Shown: positions 1 through 12,229 of the stretch, in pieces
How positions within the stretch are numbered: the stretch's first letter is position 1
How the letters are laid out: each line of letters starts with the position of its first letter
Assembly (NCBI GenBank): GCA_018873225.1
Contig: JAEILZ010000001.1
Coordinates: 1,488,001-1,552,000, forward strand
From: [Phialemoniopsis] sp. UDSM-2020
Lineage: Eukaryota > Ascomycota > Sordariomycetes > Thyridiales > Thyridiaceae
Length of the DNA stretch: 64,000 bases
Direction: 5' to 3'
Translations under genes and position numbers: made by a program
The notes under the pieces: generated by a model
Told to the model about the DNA's origin: nothing
Databases searched by the model: none
Seen by the model: the letters and a program-made list of their open reading frames with translations, nothing else

Positions 1-648
1 TGAACCTCGCCGACTCTAGATCTCGCCCCTTTTCCTGCGCATGTTAAGTCAACCACCCAGTAATCACAATCTGCCTGATAGACCTCGCTTCTCCAAGATC
101 TATGTGGTTTCCATTTCTCAGTATCAGCACCACAGATCGAAGGCTTATCTGCGGCGGATGTTTGTGCCGGCTCGAAACCGCTTTCAGGTGCGTTCGGGTT
201 TCTTTCGGCATGTCTTCTTGGCTGGGTCGCGGGCAACCCGGCGATCCAGCGGGGGACCATACGGTCTTTTGAAGCGTACCTTCGAATCATCACTAATGAA
301 ATTGGCATGTTCTATTGTCGTTTTTTGACATTATGGCACGTATCTCTTTACAATTGCTCATTTTCTTCAGCACCCATTATATATATCCTGGGTCCTCATT
401 TTCCGGGTAGCATTGAGTGTACCCGAGCCGGCCCGCCGCGCACCCCGAGACCGAGAGTGCCCCGAGAAACCCCGCAGTCTCCAGCAACACCCCTTTCCCT
501 CCGCACTTGCTCCCCAGTGACGGACCGCCCCCTCACCGTTCTCTTGCATGATGGCAGGTCCTTTGGGGGTGGGTTCGTTTCCCACAGGAGTGGCCCGATT
601 ATAGGCTTGCTTGCTCATCGGATCAGACGAGTGGAACATGGCGCCAAT
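1..648. other. intergenic, downstream of CBR1
   Basis: No gene is supportable here. It lies on the 3' side of the cytochrome b5 reductase gene and probably contains its 3' UTR and terminator. Short open frames in it have no splice signals or family resemblance. Confidence 0.5.
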
Positions 649-1761
649 TTAGAAGGCAAAGACCTGGTCTTCCAGCTTGCTGACAGGCTTCGCCTTCTTG
701 AAACCAAGGCTCTCGGTGGCCTTCTTGAGACCGCTGATCATGGGAGGAGGGCCACAGAGTAGGATCTTGACGTCGTCGGCAGGCTTGGGGAGGTATTTCT
801 GAGAGATCGTAGTCAGTTTTCATGCCTGGGCCAAGATATATCATAAACAAACTTACCTGAACCATCTCGGCGGTGACAAAGCCAACACCACCGGTCCAGC
901 CCTCTGGGGGCTTGTCCAGGACGTAGTGCACACGGAATCCCTTGTCCTCCTGAGCAAGAGCGTCGAGGTCCTCCTTGAGGAGGATGTCTTGCTTCGTAAC
1001 ATTGGCGAAGATGAGGTCAACCTCGGTCTTGTCGCCAGCGGCACGGCCACGGATGATGGCGCGAACGACTTGGAGCATGGGGGTGATTCCAGTGCCACCA
1101 GCAATCATACCAAAGTGTCGGACCATGTTGGGGGTGTAGACGAAGGCACCCTTGGGGCCCCGCACCTTGATAGACTGGCCCACGGTGAGGCTGGCCATCA
1201 TTTTGCTAATGTTGCCGGTGGGGTAGGACTTGATGAGGAGATCGAAGTATCCAGGCTGGTGATCGCCGCTAATCGGGGTGTAGGACCTCACGATCTCCTT
1301 GGTGCTTCCATCAGGCTGCTCAATAGCGGCGCCAATCGAGATGTGCTGGCCAATGGGCAGGCCCAGGATGGCCTTCGGCGTAGGGAGGTTGAAGCGGTAG
1401 CTGGAAGAGGCGCATGTTAATTTAAAGGGCTCTCTGTTGTCTTCGGAGAGGTATATTCACTTACATGGCAACGTTGTGGGAGATGACGGTCTTCTCCTTG
1501 AGCTCGAACTCTTGGAACGAGTCGGGCTTGAGCACTTTCTTCGGTTCTGGCAGAGCGCGAGCATGAGCACCGAGATCGGCATGGGTATTTACAAGAAGAG
1601 GACTTACGCATGTTGTTGAATTTCCATGCGCCGAGTGCCAAAGCTAGAGCGGCAGCATAAAGAGACCATTCCCGCTTCACAATGAAGGTACCGAAGACGA
1701 TGAGGCCCATAGGGATGTAAATCCCGTCAAAATACTTGCGGGCGGCGAGTGAGTCGGCCAT
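649..1761 (-). CDS. CBR1: NADH-cytochrome b5 reductase (microsomal/outer mitochondrial membrane type)
   Basis: This enzyme transfers electrons from NADH through FAD to cytochrome b5, for fatty-acid desaturation, sterol synthesis and related reductions. The model has four exons: 1608-1761, 1465-1546, 857-1400 and 649-798, read right to left, giving 309 residues, the usual length. Introns are 54-64 bp with GTAAGT donors. Residues 1-50 include a hydrophobic segment ([13 protein letters not shown], then [12 protein letters not shown]) that should anchor the protein. The FAD-binding motif RSYTPIS, the nucleotide-binding GGTGITPM and the C-terminal CGPPPMI motif (in the last exon) are all present, and the protein ends in the family's typical VFAF. 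The splice at 1465/1400 rebuilds NVAIYRF, which is conserved. The identity is from family knowledge and the exon joins are read from sequence. It is divergent from the GIG1-like gene. Confidence 0.94.
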
Positions 1762-2628
1762 GATGAGAGATTTTGGCCCAATTGAAGGGACCCAAAGCTT
1801 GCGATGAGCTTTAGAGACTCAAGAAGGGAACCAGAAATGTTGTCGTCGAACTTGGCAGAGGTTTTGAGTTACCCGAGGACAGCCTCCCTGAATTATATTC
1901 GACTTGGAGACCCTCAGCTTTTGGAGGTGCGGGACGAGGATAGATAATGTATGAAATGGGTAAGTTAGCTGGGTAGCTCGAGCTGGGTCCCCCGGTTTCT
2001 TCCCCCCTCTCTCAACAGCTGGAAACACAGCAGAATCGAACGACGCCAACAAATTTTAGGCCGGGACTTGGGAGCGGGTTCGGCAGAAGATCTGGCAGCG
2101 GCGCAGGCGGTGAGGGCTGGGATCAATGATGCTCAGTACCTAGGTAACTACTTGACGTGCTGGACCAGACTGGGGCTGGCGACTGCGGAACCGATTGCCT
2201 GGAAGGGAGAAAATAATCCGAGATTTAGCGCCTTAAGCCGCCGCTCTCAGCACTGCGCGGGAATGCGAAGGACCCCCTCTCAGTGCTCCATTCTAGGGTT
2301 TTTGCTGCCATTGCCATCCCTGCCATGGTCCATGCTTCTCTCCATCCATCCATGCCCACACTGGCAGGTGCATTGAAGCACGAGGCTGGTGTGGGTAGTC
2401 AAATCGCAGTAAAAGTGAGTGAATGAGTGGCATGTCAGTGAGACACGGGCCAAGTGTCAAGCTGACACATGTCAAATGAAACTGGGGAGTATGCCATTTT
2501 GTGCTCCTCCTTCCACGTAGTAAATTCAACTATGAGATAACTCCCATTATTGGGCAAATACACCTCCAGGATTCACCAAGCTCACAAGATTGCGCCGCCC
2601 TTCACGAACAGTTGCAGCGGAAAGCAAG
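1762..2628. other. divergent promoter region CBR1 / GIG1-like
   Basis: This 867-bp spacer separates two divergently transcribed genes. It contains a CCATCCATCC microsatellite-like patch near 2340. I see no coding potential. Confidence 0.5.
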
Positions 2629-3405
2629 ATGGGGGCCACCGAACTCCCGCAAGAGTCACCGTTTCCTCTGACCGATACCGATCGATGGGTGCTTTCTCTG
2701 ACAGACGAGGAATACAAGTACCATGACTGGGAAGAGCTTAAGGACATAATTGGTCAGTTACTTTCGAAGACTCAAGTTGCCCTGCACGCATAAACACCAT
2801 CCACAGCCAAATGTCGCATTTCTTGAGGGGACCCAAGCAACGTGAAAGCTTTAAGCAGAAATCTGATTCATTTTCTAGCAACAAACAACCTGTCGGTCTT
2901 GAAGCGGAAACCTTCAGACCTTCGCAAGTACATGACATGGACTGCGGCGACCAAAGCCGAGTATGGATCCATGACCAACTATTTGCTGGTCAATCGACTG
3001 CCGCGGACTTGGGGGGAGCCGCCTTTCAGCCCAGTATCAAAGACGCCTTTCCAAGAGCCCTCAGATTATCGTGTGCTAGTCAATGACTGGCCCTACGGCC
3101 TCACCGCGGACATTGTGCACATCGTTGTCTGGTCACGAACCATCATCCCGACGGATCCCACCACCGGTGATATGACCCCTGAGAGTCGGAAGACCGTTGC
3201 CGACTTTGTCCAAAGCTATTTTGTGGACCGTCTAGGCCCTGGTGGTGCGGAGAAGGTCCTGTGGTTCAAGAATTGGGTCGCCTTGCAGAGCGTTCGAGCT
3301 CTCGAGCACATCCACGTCATGGTCAGAGACGTGCCTCCAGAAATTGTGCAGGAGTGGGCGCAGGAGAAGGATTGCCACAGACTCGGTGGAATAGCAAGCT
3401 CATGA
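2629..3405 (+). CDS. GIG1-like protein (N-acetylglucosamine-induced protein, DUF3605)
   Basis: Two exons, 2629-2752 and 2879-3405, encode 216 residues. The donor is GTCAGT and the acceptor TTTCTAG; the 126-bp intron is about twice the local norm. The junction restores the run DIIATNNLSVLKRKPSDL. The protein resembles the fungal DUF3605 family, whose Candida member GIG1 is induced by N-acetylglucosamine. Signature segments are LTDEEYKYHDWEELK, VLVNDWPYG and VLWFKNWVALQSV followed by EHIHVMVRDV. Members look like soluble cytoplasmic proteins without a settled biochemical activity, so no reaction is claimed. It ends only 24 bp from the end of the convergent SND2 gene. Confidence 0.85.
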
Positions 3406-3429
3406 AGGACATTACTGGGCCCCTCACAC

Positions 3430-3915
3430 TCAGGCGGCTCGTCTCTGCTTGCGGTTGGCAGGAGCCGCAGCAGCTGCAACATTATCGACGTTCTGCATCG
3501 CGGCCATCTGTCTGGTGGCCCCCAGCAGGCTGTAGCCCTTGTACGCGCCGTATGCAGGCACGATTGCCCACACAAGCCATAGCTTATTCCCGAACAATGT
3601 GACGAGTACAACCGTGATCCAAGTGACCCAGACCACATCAAACATGTATTCTGTCAGGCCTGCCGCCGAGAGATCCTCACCAGAAGACTTCAGTGAGCCC
3701 GTAGCCGCATCATACGAGGGGCGGCCGGAGCGCTCGAGGGTAAGCTGGCAGAGCAAGCTGGGTATGCTCATGACGGCGTAGATCAGAAGAGAGCGCTTCT
3801 TGAATAGAAAGTGGAAGAGCAAGAAGAGGCCGTTGACTATCAGCGAGCCGATGTGCAGATTGTTGAGTGCAGCGGCATTGGACCTGGCTCGATCCTTCTT
3901 TGCCTTTTGCGCCAT
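3430..3915 (-). CDS. SND2: SND2/TMEM208 family ER protein
   Basis: A single exon of 161 residues encodes a small multispanning ER membrane protein. In yeast, Snd2 (also called Env10; human TMEM208) helps deliver membrane proteins to the ER independently of SRP, notably proteins with internal or C-terminal targeting segments. The N terminus MAQKAKKDRARSNAAALNNL is basic and typical of the family. Three or four hydrophobic segments follow: IGSLIVNGLFLLFHFLF, LLIYAVMSIPSLL and, after a hydrophilic loop, MFDVVWVTWITVVLVTLFG with LWLVWAIVPAYGAY. The C terminus NRKQRRAA is basic. The start at 3915 is the first ATG of the frame that gives the conserved N terminus. The 5' region has no other ATG for more than 300 bp. 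Confidence 0.88.
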   Translation of the reverse strand: MAQKAKKDRARSNAAALNNLHIGSLIVNGLFLLFHFLFKKRSLLIYAVMSIPSLLCQLTLERSGRPSYDAATGSLKSSGEDLSAAGLTEYMFDVVWVTWITVVLVTLFGNKLWLVWAIVPAYGAYKGYSLLGATRQMAAMQNVDNVAAAAAPANRKQRRAA

Positions 3916-5114
3916 GCTGGGGATAGTACTGGTTGTGTGGTTTGTTCGTTGATTGCAGACAACCTCAAAGTAAAGGCGAGTCAGCAAGCTTATGGTGTAT
4001 GCTGTATTCAAGTGCTGAAGTAGAGTAGTGTCGACGCCAGTGACCGTTGAACGACTCAATGGCCAAGAATGTGAGTCCAAGATAGGTGGTTTCTTGGAAG
4101 AAGAGGAGAAGCTTGTGAGTGAGCGAGGTACAAGCACTCCTACGCAATTGTGCGTGAGGTGGTCCCAGCCAAAAAGCCAATTACGTCGGTGCGTGCTTGA
4201 GAGTGGCTGGTAACTTGCGCTCGGACCCACTCATTGACTGTCCCCCCAAATAGGTACATAAGCAAGGGCGGGGCACTGCTGTAAGGGCGCTGAAGTGGCA
4301 CGCAAAAGAAAATATTACAGGGGAGCTTTAGCGGCTGCGATTTGGGTTGCCCGGCAGGCGACCAGCCACCAGCCCCAGCGTCTAGCAAGCGCCCGCGTCC
4401 AATCAAGTGGCTTCCTCCCACTACACCACAACATCGCGAGGCAGGAAGCTGTGAAGGGCCACGAGACAAGCGAAACATCCTGTCGTCTCCAAGACCCAGA
4501 TCTTGCGCCAGCCCGGAACAAGTTCCTTTCTTCTTTTTCTTGAAGGCGATCCATTAACTTGGGCACGCCTATCATTAGCATCATCTTTTTCTGGCCAGCT
4601 GTTTCTTGGTCCTTTTTGTGTCCGCCAGCGCGTGGTGGGCGGCACTCTGCCTACTCGACTCACTTGCCTCTCGCTTTTGTACTTACTGTGCACCAATCCC
4701 ACCTTCCTGGAGCGCGCATCCACCTGTCGTGTTGCCAGCGGAAACGTGCATCGCGACTATTCAACACGTGCATCTCGACGAGTTCCTAGTGAATAACTTG
4801 GTTCTTCAGTTTATCGGGGGGTTCTTTATCGCAAGGGAGTTAGTGCTAGGGATAATTCTTAATACCATCTTCGCACGCATCATCACAACCAACTCAACTC
4901 AGAGGTCAGCTTAAGATCACAAATTTGTGTTCTAAACAACACAGCCGATCACATTCGCTACTCGACAGCATCTCTGCAACTGTCCTACGACGACTTGACC
5001 GACTCATTGCACGACGACCTTCCCATGGCTCAACCCACCAGATAGCGATCCCTTCGACGCGCATTCATCTCACAGCCCGCCTGGTGCCTTGTGACGACAC
5101 ACACCGCCGGCACG
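3916..5114. other. divergent promoter region SND2 / CDC27
   Basis: This 1.2-kb spacer holds the 5' regions of two divergent genes. Close to CDC27 it contains a 6-codon upstream frame (5025-5045). No gene is supportable. Confidence 0.5.
5025..5045 (+). promoter_or_regulatory. upstream ORF in CDC27 leader
   Basis: ATG to TAG encodes MAQPTR. It starts in a favourable context (CCCATGG) and ends 69 nt before the CDC27 start at 5115. Whether it is in the mRNA depends on the transcription start, which cannot be seen from sequence. Confidence 0.4.
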
Positions 5115-7656
5115 ATGGCTCCTAACAGTGCTGCCGTGACGGGCGTCCTGAGACAGGCGGTTTACTACCATCTCGACAATTCCTCCCATGACAACGCCTT
5201 GTTCTTTGCAGAGAGGCTTGTTGCCCACGATTCACGGTCGATCGAGTCTGCTTTTTTGCACGCTCTCTGCTACTTCCGCCTCGGAGACTTCCGCTCGGCC
5301 TGCGACATCAGCAAGCCCGCTGGAGCTAGAGGCATCCACCTGGGTTGTGCATATGTCTTCGCGCTGAGCTCATTCTCGCTTGAGAAGTACAGGGAAGGCA
5401 TCTCCGCGCTGGAGAAATCCAAAGGACTCTGGCAGAATCGCACGAGCATTGGAAAACACACATCGTCGAGTCGATCTCTATATCCAGATGCGGCCACTGT
5501 CAGCTGCCTGCTTGGCAAGCTCTACCGAGCCATGGACGATAGGAACAAGGCGATTGCCTGTTTCGAGGAATCCCTCAAACTGAATCCTTTCATGTGGGAC
5601 GCCTACACATCCATATGTGACATGGGAGCGAGTGTTAGAGTTCCCACCCTTTTCAGGGTCAGCGACCAGTTGGTTCGCAACTTCGAGCCAGAGTCGGAAG
5701 ATACCAACCTTGACCAGAGGGCGAGCGCAGCTCCGAACGCACTAGAGCCACTTCACCGTAAGACGGCAGCCAGGCCCGCCATGCAGGACTCGACGGATCC
5801 CTTCGATTCGAATAGGCCTGCTGCTTTTGCAGATGCGCCTTCCTTCACCAGCCTTATGTCGACGGATAATACGGAAGGGAACGATTTCATGTCGAGAATT
5901 GCGGCAGCACGGGCGAGAAATGCTGCAAACCATAACCCCAGTCCGCCACCGGCAGACGGCATGGAGACCCCTCCAGGTCCGCCTTTGGGCACGGATACAG
6001 CCGCTTCTAGACCGGCTGCTGCTCAGGAGCCACCGCAGGCTCCGTCTCGTAAGACGAGATCTGTCCAGGCGGCCGATCAGCCTTTCTCGGATGCCCCGCC
6101 CAGGATGGGTTACCGCTTAGGGGCGAGGCGAAGGGAGAGGGGACTCGACGGCGAGCACCCCTCAGCACCTGATCAGGCATCATCGCTCCTCCGAACGGCA
6201 ACCTCGACAATGGCAGCGGCGGAGAGGAAGCGAACTGTGTCCGGCCATCCTGTCCAAGCTCGGCAGGCTCAAGCCGACGAGGGCGGTGCGCCGCAGAGAC
6301 GGAGCGCCAGGCTGAACATGTTCAGGCCGATGAGCAGGAACAATTCTGGTGCCGCAACGATAGGAGCGGCGGCGTCCCGGGAACTCAAGAAAGCCAGACC
6401 GCCGATTCCTAGAATAATGCGACCAGGTTCCAGTGGATCCACTGTGGGAAGGGTCGTCAGCGGCAATAGGAAGCCAGTTGAGGACGGCAATATGGACGTG
6501 GACCACAACGAGGCACCCAGGATCAGGGAGGCGCCATCCCAGGCCACTCAGCCCCAGGTCCCAACCGAGACGGCCAAGACGGAGGAAGCATTGCGCCACG
6601 TCATGGACTTGATGAAGAAGCTAGCCTTAGGCTATCAACATTTGTCGCAGTTCCATTGCTCAGAAGCACTCCAAAGCTACAACTCGCTTCCCCGATCTCA
6701 CTCGGATACCCCTTGGGTTCAGGCACAGATGGGCCGAGCAGCTTACGAGCAAGCTGCGTACCCTGAGGCCGAGAAGCATTTCCGGCGGGTGCGAATTCTG
6801 GCGCCCAGCCGCCTGGAGGACATGGAAGTGTATTCCACCATCTTGTGGCATCTCAAGAGGGAAACGGACCTGTCCTTCCTATCGCACGAGCTGGTGGACG
6901 CGGCTTGGCTGTCGCCGCAGGCTTGGTGCGCGCTGGGCAACGCATGGTCACTGGCTCAAGACCACGAGCAAGCTCTAAAGTGTTTCAAGCGGGCTACCCA
7001 GCTCGACTCCAAGTTTGCATACGCATACACTCTTCAAGGACATGAGCACGTGTCCAACGAAGAATATGACAAGGCACTCACGGCGTATCGCCATGCGATC
7101 TCGGCGGATCGGCGCCATTACAACGCCTACTATGGCATTGGAAAAGTGTATGAGAAACTCGGTAACTATAAGAAGGCTTATACGCACTACTACACGGCAT
7201 CCAACATCCACCCGACCAACGCAGTCCTGGTATGTTGTATTGGCACCATCCTGGAGAAGCAGAAGAACACCACGCAAGCTCTCAAATACTTCAGCAAGGC
7301 GACGGATCTGGCGCCTCGAGCTGCGCAGACAAGATTCAAGAAGGCACGAGCCCTGCTTATCCTGGGGCAGGCTGAGGCGGCCAAGGAAGAGCTCGAGATC
7401 CTCAAGGATCTTGCACCTGACGAGGCCCGCGTCCACTTCCTCCTCGGCAAACTGCACAAGAGTCTGGCTGATAAGAAGGCTGCGGTTCGGCATTTTACCA
7501 TTGCCTTGAGCTTGGATCCCAAGGTGAGAAGACCAGCCCCTGTGGTAGCAGTAGCCGAGTGACTGACATGTACATATCTAGGCGAGCCAGCAAATCAAGG
7601 AAGCGATTGAGAGCCTGGAAGACGAAGATGCTTACGAGGACTCGATGATGCCTTAA
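5115..7656 (+). CDS. CDC27: anaphase-promoting complex subunit 3 (Cdc27/BimA), TPR protein
   Basis: Cdc27 is a TPR scaffold subunit of the APC/C ubiquitin ligase. It binds the IR tails of Cdc20/Cdh1 and of Doc1, and so drives anaphase and mitotic exit. Exons 5115-7523 and 7582-7656 encode 827 residues. The second exon adds the conserved acidic tail QQIKEAIESLEDEDAYEDS. N-terminal TPRs (about 10-190) are followed by a disordered Ser/Pro/Arg-rich insert (about 210-490) and then a tandem array of TPRs (about 505-810), for example ALGNAWSLAQDHEQALKCF and YGIGKVYEKLGNYKKAYTHY. This is the normal Cdc27 architecture. The start at 5115 fits the family N terminus; an in-frame ATG at 5091 would add eight residues. 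If the last intron is retained, the protein ends in a different 12-residue tail. Confidence 0.93.
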
Positions 7657-8736
7657 GGAAATTTACGGGTCTACGACACCGCTTTTTGAAGGTGTTGACA
7701 ACACAGGGACAGGTGTAAGAGATGTCAAGTTGGCAAGCTCAGAAGGAGCTTAGCAAGCAAAAAAAGTGATGGGAAGAGGGATAGGGTATCCGACTCGGGT
7801 CTGGTTACGGTTGTGGCTTGGTCGTTCTGAGCTTTTGTAACTGCATGGAATCGGCGTTTCCGGGAAACCTCTAGAGTACTACAGCATGACATGATGGGCA
7901 GGGAGTCCATGCACAGGTAGCATTTTTGTCGATGGAGTTTGGAGGCTTTTGGCGATGAACCTCGTCGGGTCCACAAGCCCTCCTCGTATGAATACACTAT
8001 CAATCAAGGCTGTCTTTGTGACGGCAGATGCATTTCTCGAAAGAAACCATGGTCTGAGAGCAAGATAACTTCGTGTGATTGATGCTACGGAGTACGAAGT
8101 ACTCAAACGGGGACAGTCATATGTATCTACTCCGTACAAAGAAATCAGAGGAAGACAGACGTCTTTTTGGGAAGACGCGTTGAGAAGGCGGGACGTGGAA
8201 AGCGGAGCCGTACGTACCTGAGAGCGCCAATGCAGAGGAGCTCGGACCAGCAGCTTGAACGAAGCCCGCCTTACCCAAACAGGCCAGGCAAAAAACAAGG
8301 CGGTTTCGCGCCAATTAAAACAGTGGGGCGGCGGGCGCGTGCGCAACGACAGCGCATTTTACACAGCCAAAACAGCCGGCGTTTCTGGCCGCATTTCTAG
8401 AATGAATTGCGTCCCCCCAGAGCGGCCCCCATTTTTGAGAAAATGCGTGTAAGGAACATGGAAAAATCAGCAACACACCTTTTTACATTTAATCCAAAAC
8501 GGACTAGCGCGATTCGCCCGTCACAGAATCAGTAGTTGCCTGCAATCCGCACTCCCCTATTAAAGCAAATCCTCCCACTTTGCCCCCCTCCATTTCTAGA
8601 GTCCCCCCTCTCTTGTTTTCCCCTTCACATCTCGCCTTTACACGTCTCTCCATCAATCAAAACATCAACTTTGTCCATCGCGACATCGACATCCATCAAA
8701 CAAACCCTCTTTTACATCTCCACTACCCCATTCAAA
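7657..8736. other. CDC27 3' region and histone H4 promoter
   Basis: The first part is 3' UTR. The last 200 bp before H4 is a pyrimidine-rich tract (CCCCCTCTC, CTCTCCATC) typical of strongly expressed fungal genes. No H3 gene is present on the other side, so this H4 copy is solitary here. Confidence 0.5.
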
Positions 8737-9349
<613 letters not shown>

Positions 9350-9786
9350 GCAATTGCTCCATTACCTGGGCGGTTGTTGCTTTCTTGGAAGGAGATGGGT
9401 TTCCTGTGGAAATAGATCCTGCGCGGACGCGTGTGGGACTCTGTTGTCTATACAGTCTGGGTTATGCGATGGGTTAGGGAATAAGGTCATGATAACCATA
9501 TTTGATATTTTTCGGCGTTAGAGGCAGGGATAACCGGTATCATTGATCAAAGGGCGTTTTCCTACGGGAGGAAAGACCAGCCCGTGTCTTGAGAATACAC
9601 AAATACCACATTCTGAACATGAACAAAGCGCGTTTTGATTACTACTCTACGTGTCTATGTGAGAAATTTGAAAGCTGCTGTGGCTGACCGTTCCCCGGTC
9701 AGGCCAGCGCCTCTGCTTACACTGGGTATCACTTTGGCCTCCCTGCGCCCTTGCTGTGCTATTGCATACGATCACACTGCCCAAGG
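9350..9786. other. convergent intergenic region H4 / TRS20
   Basis: This 437-bp spacer contains both 3' UTRs. No further structure is evident. Confidence 0.5.
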
Positions 9787-10422
9787 CTATAGATACTTCC
9801 GCCCAGCTGCTGCTATCCTACTCCGGAACACGGGGCTCTTGATTTCCATGTTGACCTTGTAAAACGGGCTCATGATCGCCTTAACCCAGTTCTCGTAGAC
9901 CTCAGCAAAGAAGCTGCGAATAGCCTCCTCCGTAGCTGGGCTGGTCGGGTTGGCTCCGATAGATGTTGATGAGCGAGACGATGTTGACGACGAGAGGGGC
10001 TGTGAGGGCTGGTGTAGGAGTAAGAACTTGACGTTGCCGGCCGTGATGAAGCATGACACGTAGTTGTTGAAGAATTTGTCGATGCACTTGAGATACCTGT
10101 ATGCACGCACGATGTTAGTCATGTGTTAGACTGATGAGCGCACGTCTGTCTCATCCTCATCCATGCTGCAATGACCAAAAACCAGAGGCCCTTCCGAGTT
10201 GGACCAATGCGGGATGCTGGGAAGACAAGAGGCTCACATTTGTCCGTTGGTCCACTGCACCTCCTCGACGACATCTAGGCTGCTGTGCAGAATGAACTGG
10301 TTCATGTGGCGCGCCTGCTCGGAGAAGCGGGAAAGGCCGTCGCCGCCCTGCTTCGAGGTGCCAAACTCATACTCGAAGAGCGGATTGTCCTGGGTGCCGA
10401 TGATGGCGAAGTAGTAGGACAT
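9787..10422 (-). CDS. TRS20: TRAPP complex subunit Trs20 (sedlin, TRAPPC2)
   Basis: Trs20 is a small longin-fold subunit that links core TRAPP to TRAPP II/III in ER-to-Golgi and autophagy traffic. Two exons (10238-10422 and 9787-10096) encode 164 residues. The N terminus MSYYFAIIGTQDNPLFEYEF is the family hallmark. NQFILHSSLDVVEEVQW and MYLKCIDKFFNNYVSCFITAG with KFLLLH follow, and the C terminus contains AIRSFFAEVYENWVKAIMSP. The intron acceptor at 10097 restores the codon ATG of QMYLKC. A short Ser-rich insert (about residues 97-110) between strands is common in fungal orthologues. It is divergent from the mL60 gene across 353 bp. Confidence 0.95.
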
Positions 10423-10775
10423 GGTGCTTTTACGTCGCTCGTCACCTGCCGGTCATTGGGAATGTGCACGCGGGTGCTTTGTCGATGAGGAAGCTGTCGG
10501 CGTGCGTGGTGTGCCTCTACCCTGGCCGCTGTGTCGGAGGCGGCTTCAAGTCGAGGCGTCGTAGCTCTGGGCGGTGGGCGGTCCACTTGTGTGGGGCGCG
10601 TGCTCCCTGCAGGACAAGGCGGGACAGTGGGCTCGCTGGGCTGCGTTCCAATTGGTTAGCGTTAGCGGCGGCTGGTCTCGCAGTCCCAAAACCACCTGAC
10701 GGAAATTTATCACGAACCGCAGAGAAGAGCTCTCGCTGGAGGATCATCTCACTCAACACACTCAGATCGCCCACA
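10423..10775. other. divergent promoter TRS20 / mL60
   Basis: A 353-bp shared 5' spacer between two divergent genes. No recognisable motif stands out. Confidence 0.5.
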
Positions 10776-11228
10776 ATGTTCGGGCCATTCAGGATAACAA
10801 ACGTCTTGAATGGGGGTCTTCTATGGTAGGTGCATTGACAAGGACTTCGCGCAAATTATGGTCTCCAGACTGCTGACCCTTTCTACAGGAAGACCCCTTG
10901 GCGACTGTCGCGGTTCCAGAAGCTCAGGCAACGAAGACGGCTCCGAGCCGTAGACGGCATCATCGCCACCCTAGATCAGGCGCTCGCGAAGCAAGGGCAT
11001 ACGATGAAGTCGCTGGAGAGGTGGAAGGCCGAGATGCCCACCGAGGCGGAGATGTTGCCCAAGGACAAATACACCATCTTCGACCGCAAGGAGAAGAGGT
11101 ACCGAAAGGGCATTCACAGTAAGTCTTGGCCCTTCTATGCAGGAGAAGCGAATGTCACTAATCTTCTGGTCACAGAACTACCAAAGTGGACTCGAGTGTC
11201 GCAGCGACTGAACCCCCCTGGATACTAG
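10776..11228 (+). CDS. MRPL31: mitochondrial large-subunit ribosomal protein mL60 (Mrpl31)
   Basis: This is a fungal-specific component of the 54S mitoribosomal subunit. Three exons (10776-10825, 10889-11118, 11176-11228) give 110 residues. The protein reads MFGPFRITNVLNGGLLWKTP, then WRLSRFQKLRQRRRLRAVDG, a short coiled helix with MKSLERWKAEMPTEAEMLPK, then KYTIFDRKEKRYRKGIHKLP and KWTRVSQRLNPPGY. The GGLLWK.PWR start and the KWTRVSQR.NPPG end match the family. Both introns (63 and 57 bp) fall at codon-internal positions that restore W and K. The protein is small, highly basic and imported into mitochondria without an obvious cleavable presequence. Confidence 0.92.
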
Positions 11229-11588
11229 ATCCGGCCCTTTGGAGGATGCAGTCAACGATATGATTGACTCCAGTGTATACTATAAGGGAGAGATCTCTTG
11301 GGTTATCGACAGCAGTATGGCCTGAAGTGTACAATATTCGAGACTTCCTAGGAAAGATTCAATGTATCACCATCATTCCCTATCCAGGGCAGGTTGATGT
11401 CATCGAGAGGCGAGCAACAAGCCGCGGCAATAGTTACGCCATCATGTGTTGATGCGAGTCGCACATATGTACTTTAGAGAAATGATCAAACGCTTTTCAC
11501 TAAACTCATTGCTTGATATCGGGTATTATCCTCATCGTCTTGGGTCTTTCGTAGACTCCCCACGCGATCCTCCGCGCCGGCGGCTGTC
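11229..11588. other. convergent intergenic region mL60 / CBC2
   Basis: A 360-bp spacer with the two 3' UTRs; nothing else is seen. Confidence 0.5.
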
Positions 11589-12229
11589 CTACCTACGATC
11601 GTCGTAATCTGTCTGAAGGGCGCGTCCCACGCCTCCACGACCCTCGTCAAACTCCTCGCGGTACTCATCTCTGACCTGTCCACCTGACTTGCCTCTGCCA
11701 TACTGTCTGCCCTCTTCGAATCCGGGGTCCAGATCCGTCCGGATGATGCGCTCGTCCAGCTTGGTTCCGCCAATGTACTTCATGCAGTCGAGCGCATCCT
11801 GGTGGGTGTAGTACTCGACAAAGCAGAAGCCGCAAGGAGTCTTGTTGAACCTATCGAGACCCATGATCAAGCGCTTTATCTCGCCGCACTTGCTAAAGAG
11901 CTCGTAGACCTGCTCTTCGGTCGTGTAGAACGAGCTAGGGAATCCGGTGTCAGAGATGAGTCTGCGCAGTCAAAAAGAGGCAGTGCACTCACAGATTACC
12001 GACATATAGAGTGGCGGCATCCTTCAGGGGGTCCTCTTGAGGCGGCTCGGGCTGGCCATTCTCGTCCCCGTCGGCATCCCGATTGTCGCGATCATTGCGA
12101 CGACGCTTGTTGTGCTATTTCTACGTCAGCTAGAGGACAAGAAAATAATGGGGATGCATGTTGTCGCACTCTGCTGTTGAAATAAGCACTCGGCCTATCG
12201 AGTCTCTCGACAGTGTTTCTGAATCGCAT
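11589..12229 (-). CDS. CBC2: nuclear cap-binding protein subunit 2 (CBP20)
   Basis: Cbc2 binds the m7G cap of nascent RNA polymerase II transcripts with the CBP80 subunit and supports splicing, export and decay decisions. Three exons (12170-12229, 11993-12114, 11589-11934) give 175 residues. One RRM spans about residues 52-130, with RNP2 LYVGNLSF and RNP1 GFCFVEYY. The conserved N-terminal motif LDRPSAYF and the C-terminal [20 protein letters not shown], which folds over the cap, are present. The tail is Arg/Gly/Asp-rich and ends YDDRR. The first intron uses a less common GTGCGA donor but has a GCTGAC branch site, and the join gives the basic linker [13 protein letters not shown]. The second junction rebuilds [11 protein letters not shown] exactly. 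Confidence 0.92.

Noticed and set aside
2330..2360. CCATCCATCC patch
   Set aside because: Too short and imperfect to call as a repeat.
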